Shown here one piece after another: positions 63,942 to 64,000 of a DNA stretch of 64,000 bases (position 1 is its first letter; each line of letters begins with the position of its first letter). Source of the DNA: Saprospiraceae bacterium. Lineage in GTDB: Bacteria; Bacteroidota; Bacteroidia; Chitinophagales; Saprospiraceae. The notes below the pieces were generated by a model that was not told the DNA's origin, made no database searches, and was given only the letters and a program-made list of their open reading frames with translations. A program made the position numbers and the translations under genes. Location: contig JADJXD010000001.1 in assembly GCA_016715985.1 (NCBI GenBank), positions 1,178,001 to 1,242,000 on the forward strand. The letters are read 5' to 3'.

Positions 63942-64000
63942 ATGCCTGTTTTAAAAGCCAATGACTACAAACCGCCGTTCTGGTTGAAAAGCGGACACCT
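63942..64000 (+). CDS. YheT-like alpha/beta-hydrolase, first 19 codons
   Basis: The ATG at 63942 directly follows the GDPD stop (1-bp gap). The visible start, MPVLKANDYKPPFWLKSGH, matches the N-terminus of YheT/EMB-type alpha/beta-fold hydrolases (usually KPPFWLxNGHLQTIYP). The rest lies beyond the window, so the assignment rests on this motif. Confidence 0.6.
   Translation, partial: MPVLKANDYKPPFWLKSGH

Noticed and set aside
1..64000. CRISPR arrays, tRNA and rRNA genes, phage genes
   Set aside because: No regularly spaced direct repeats, cloverleaf pattern, rRNA-like segment or phage structural gene was found on reading both strands; a tRNAscan or Rfam search would be needed to be sure.

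Overview
The window comes from a low-GC member of the Bacteroidota, most likely of the Saprospiraceae or a close relative. Marks of the phylum include TAnnTTTG promoter boxes in place of E. coli-type -10 boxes, few Shine-Dalgarno sites, SusC/SusD pairs, GLPGLI and PorP/SprF proteins, type IX secretion (T9SS) sorting domains, zinc-free L31, the Bacteroidota GlmU-like protein, and urocanate hydratase of the long form. The family assignment is inference. No rRNA, tRNA, CRISPR array or prophage was seen.

Layout. 1-7.8 kb is mostly housekeeping: the end of an outer-membrane barrel, a lipoprotein, Ppx/GppA phosphatase, RbfA, RecG (TTG start), ArfB, GlmU-like protein, L31 and FabG. 7.9-11.7 kb is accessory: unknown genes lie between two diverged copies of a ~270-bp element with terminal inverted repeats, and two short ORFs run into one copy. 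11.7-21.7 kb holds MerC-like protein, a Rieske oxygenase, two kynurenine-pathway enzymes (KMO and 3-hydroxyanthranilate dioxygenase), an LpxH-like hydrolase, urocanate hydratase and a glycosyltransferase. 21.7-32.3 kb carries a T9SS cargo operon (2.1-kDa-residue-scale surface protein with a gliding-motility C-terminal domain, PorP/SprF protein, OmpA/TPR/PD40 protein), then LolA and a pseudouridine synthase. 32.4-40.5 kb holds a DUF1800-DUF1501 operon (the latter with apparent Tat and T9SS signals), a BclA-like secreted protein, and a GLPGLI plus TonB-type barrel operon. 40.5-41.5 kb is non-coding, with a candidate structured RNA. 41.5-44.3 kb is housekeeping: Def, RuvX, the S6-S18-L9 operon and an SMR transporter. 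44.8-50.9 kb holds a MORN-repeat/caspase protein, DUF4920 lipoprotein, and a redoxin plus cytochrome c/PHM-like oxidase pair. 51-62.2 kb has two SusC-SusD operons on the minus strand; the third gene of one is split by an IS1595-family element. The window ends with a small barrel, a GDPD lipoprotein and the start of a YheT-like hydrolase.

The strongest observations are these. The IS insertion can be undone on paper: one 8-bp duplication removed, and an intact lipoprotein signal peptide reappears, showing that a SusC-SusD-lipoprotein operon was broken. Two families of dispersed structured repeats occupy the intergenic regions. A three-hairpin, terminator-ended minus-strand segment near 40.8 kb looks like an unannotated small RNA. 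A 36-bp element is shared upstream of both SusC promoters. No wholly new multi-gene system can be demonstrated from sequence alone.
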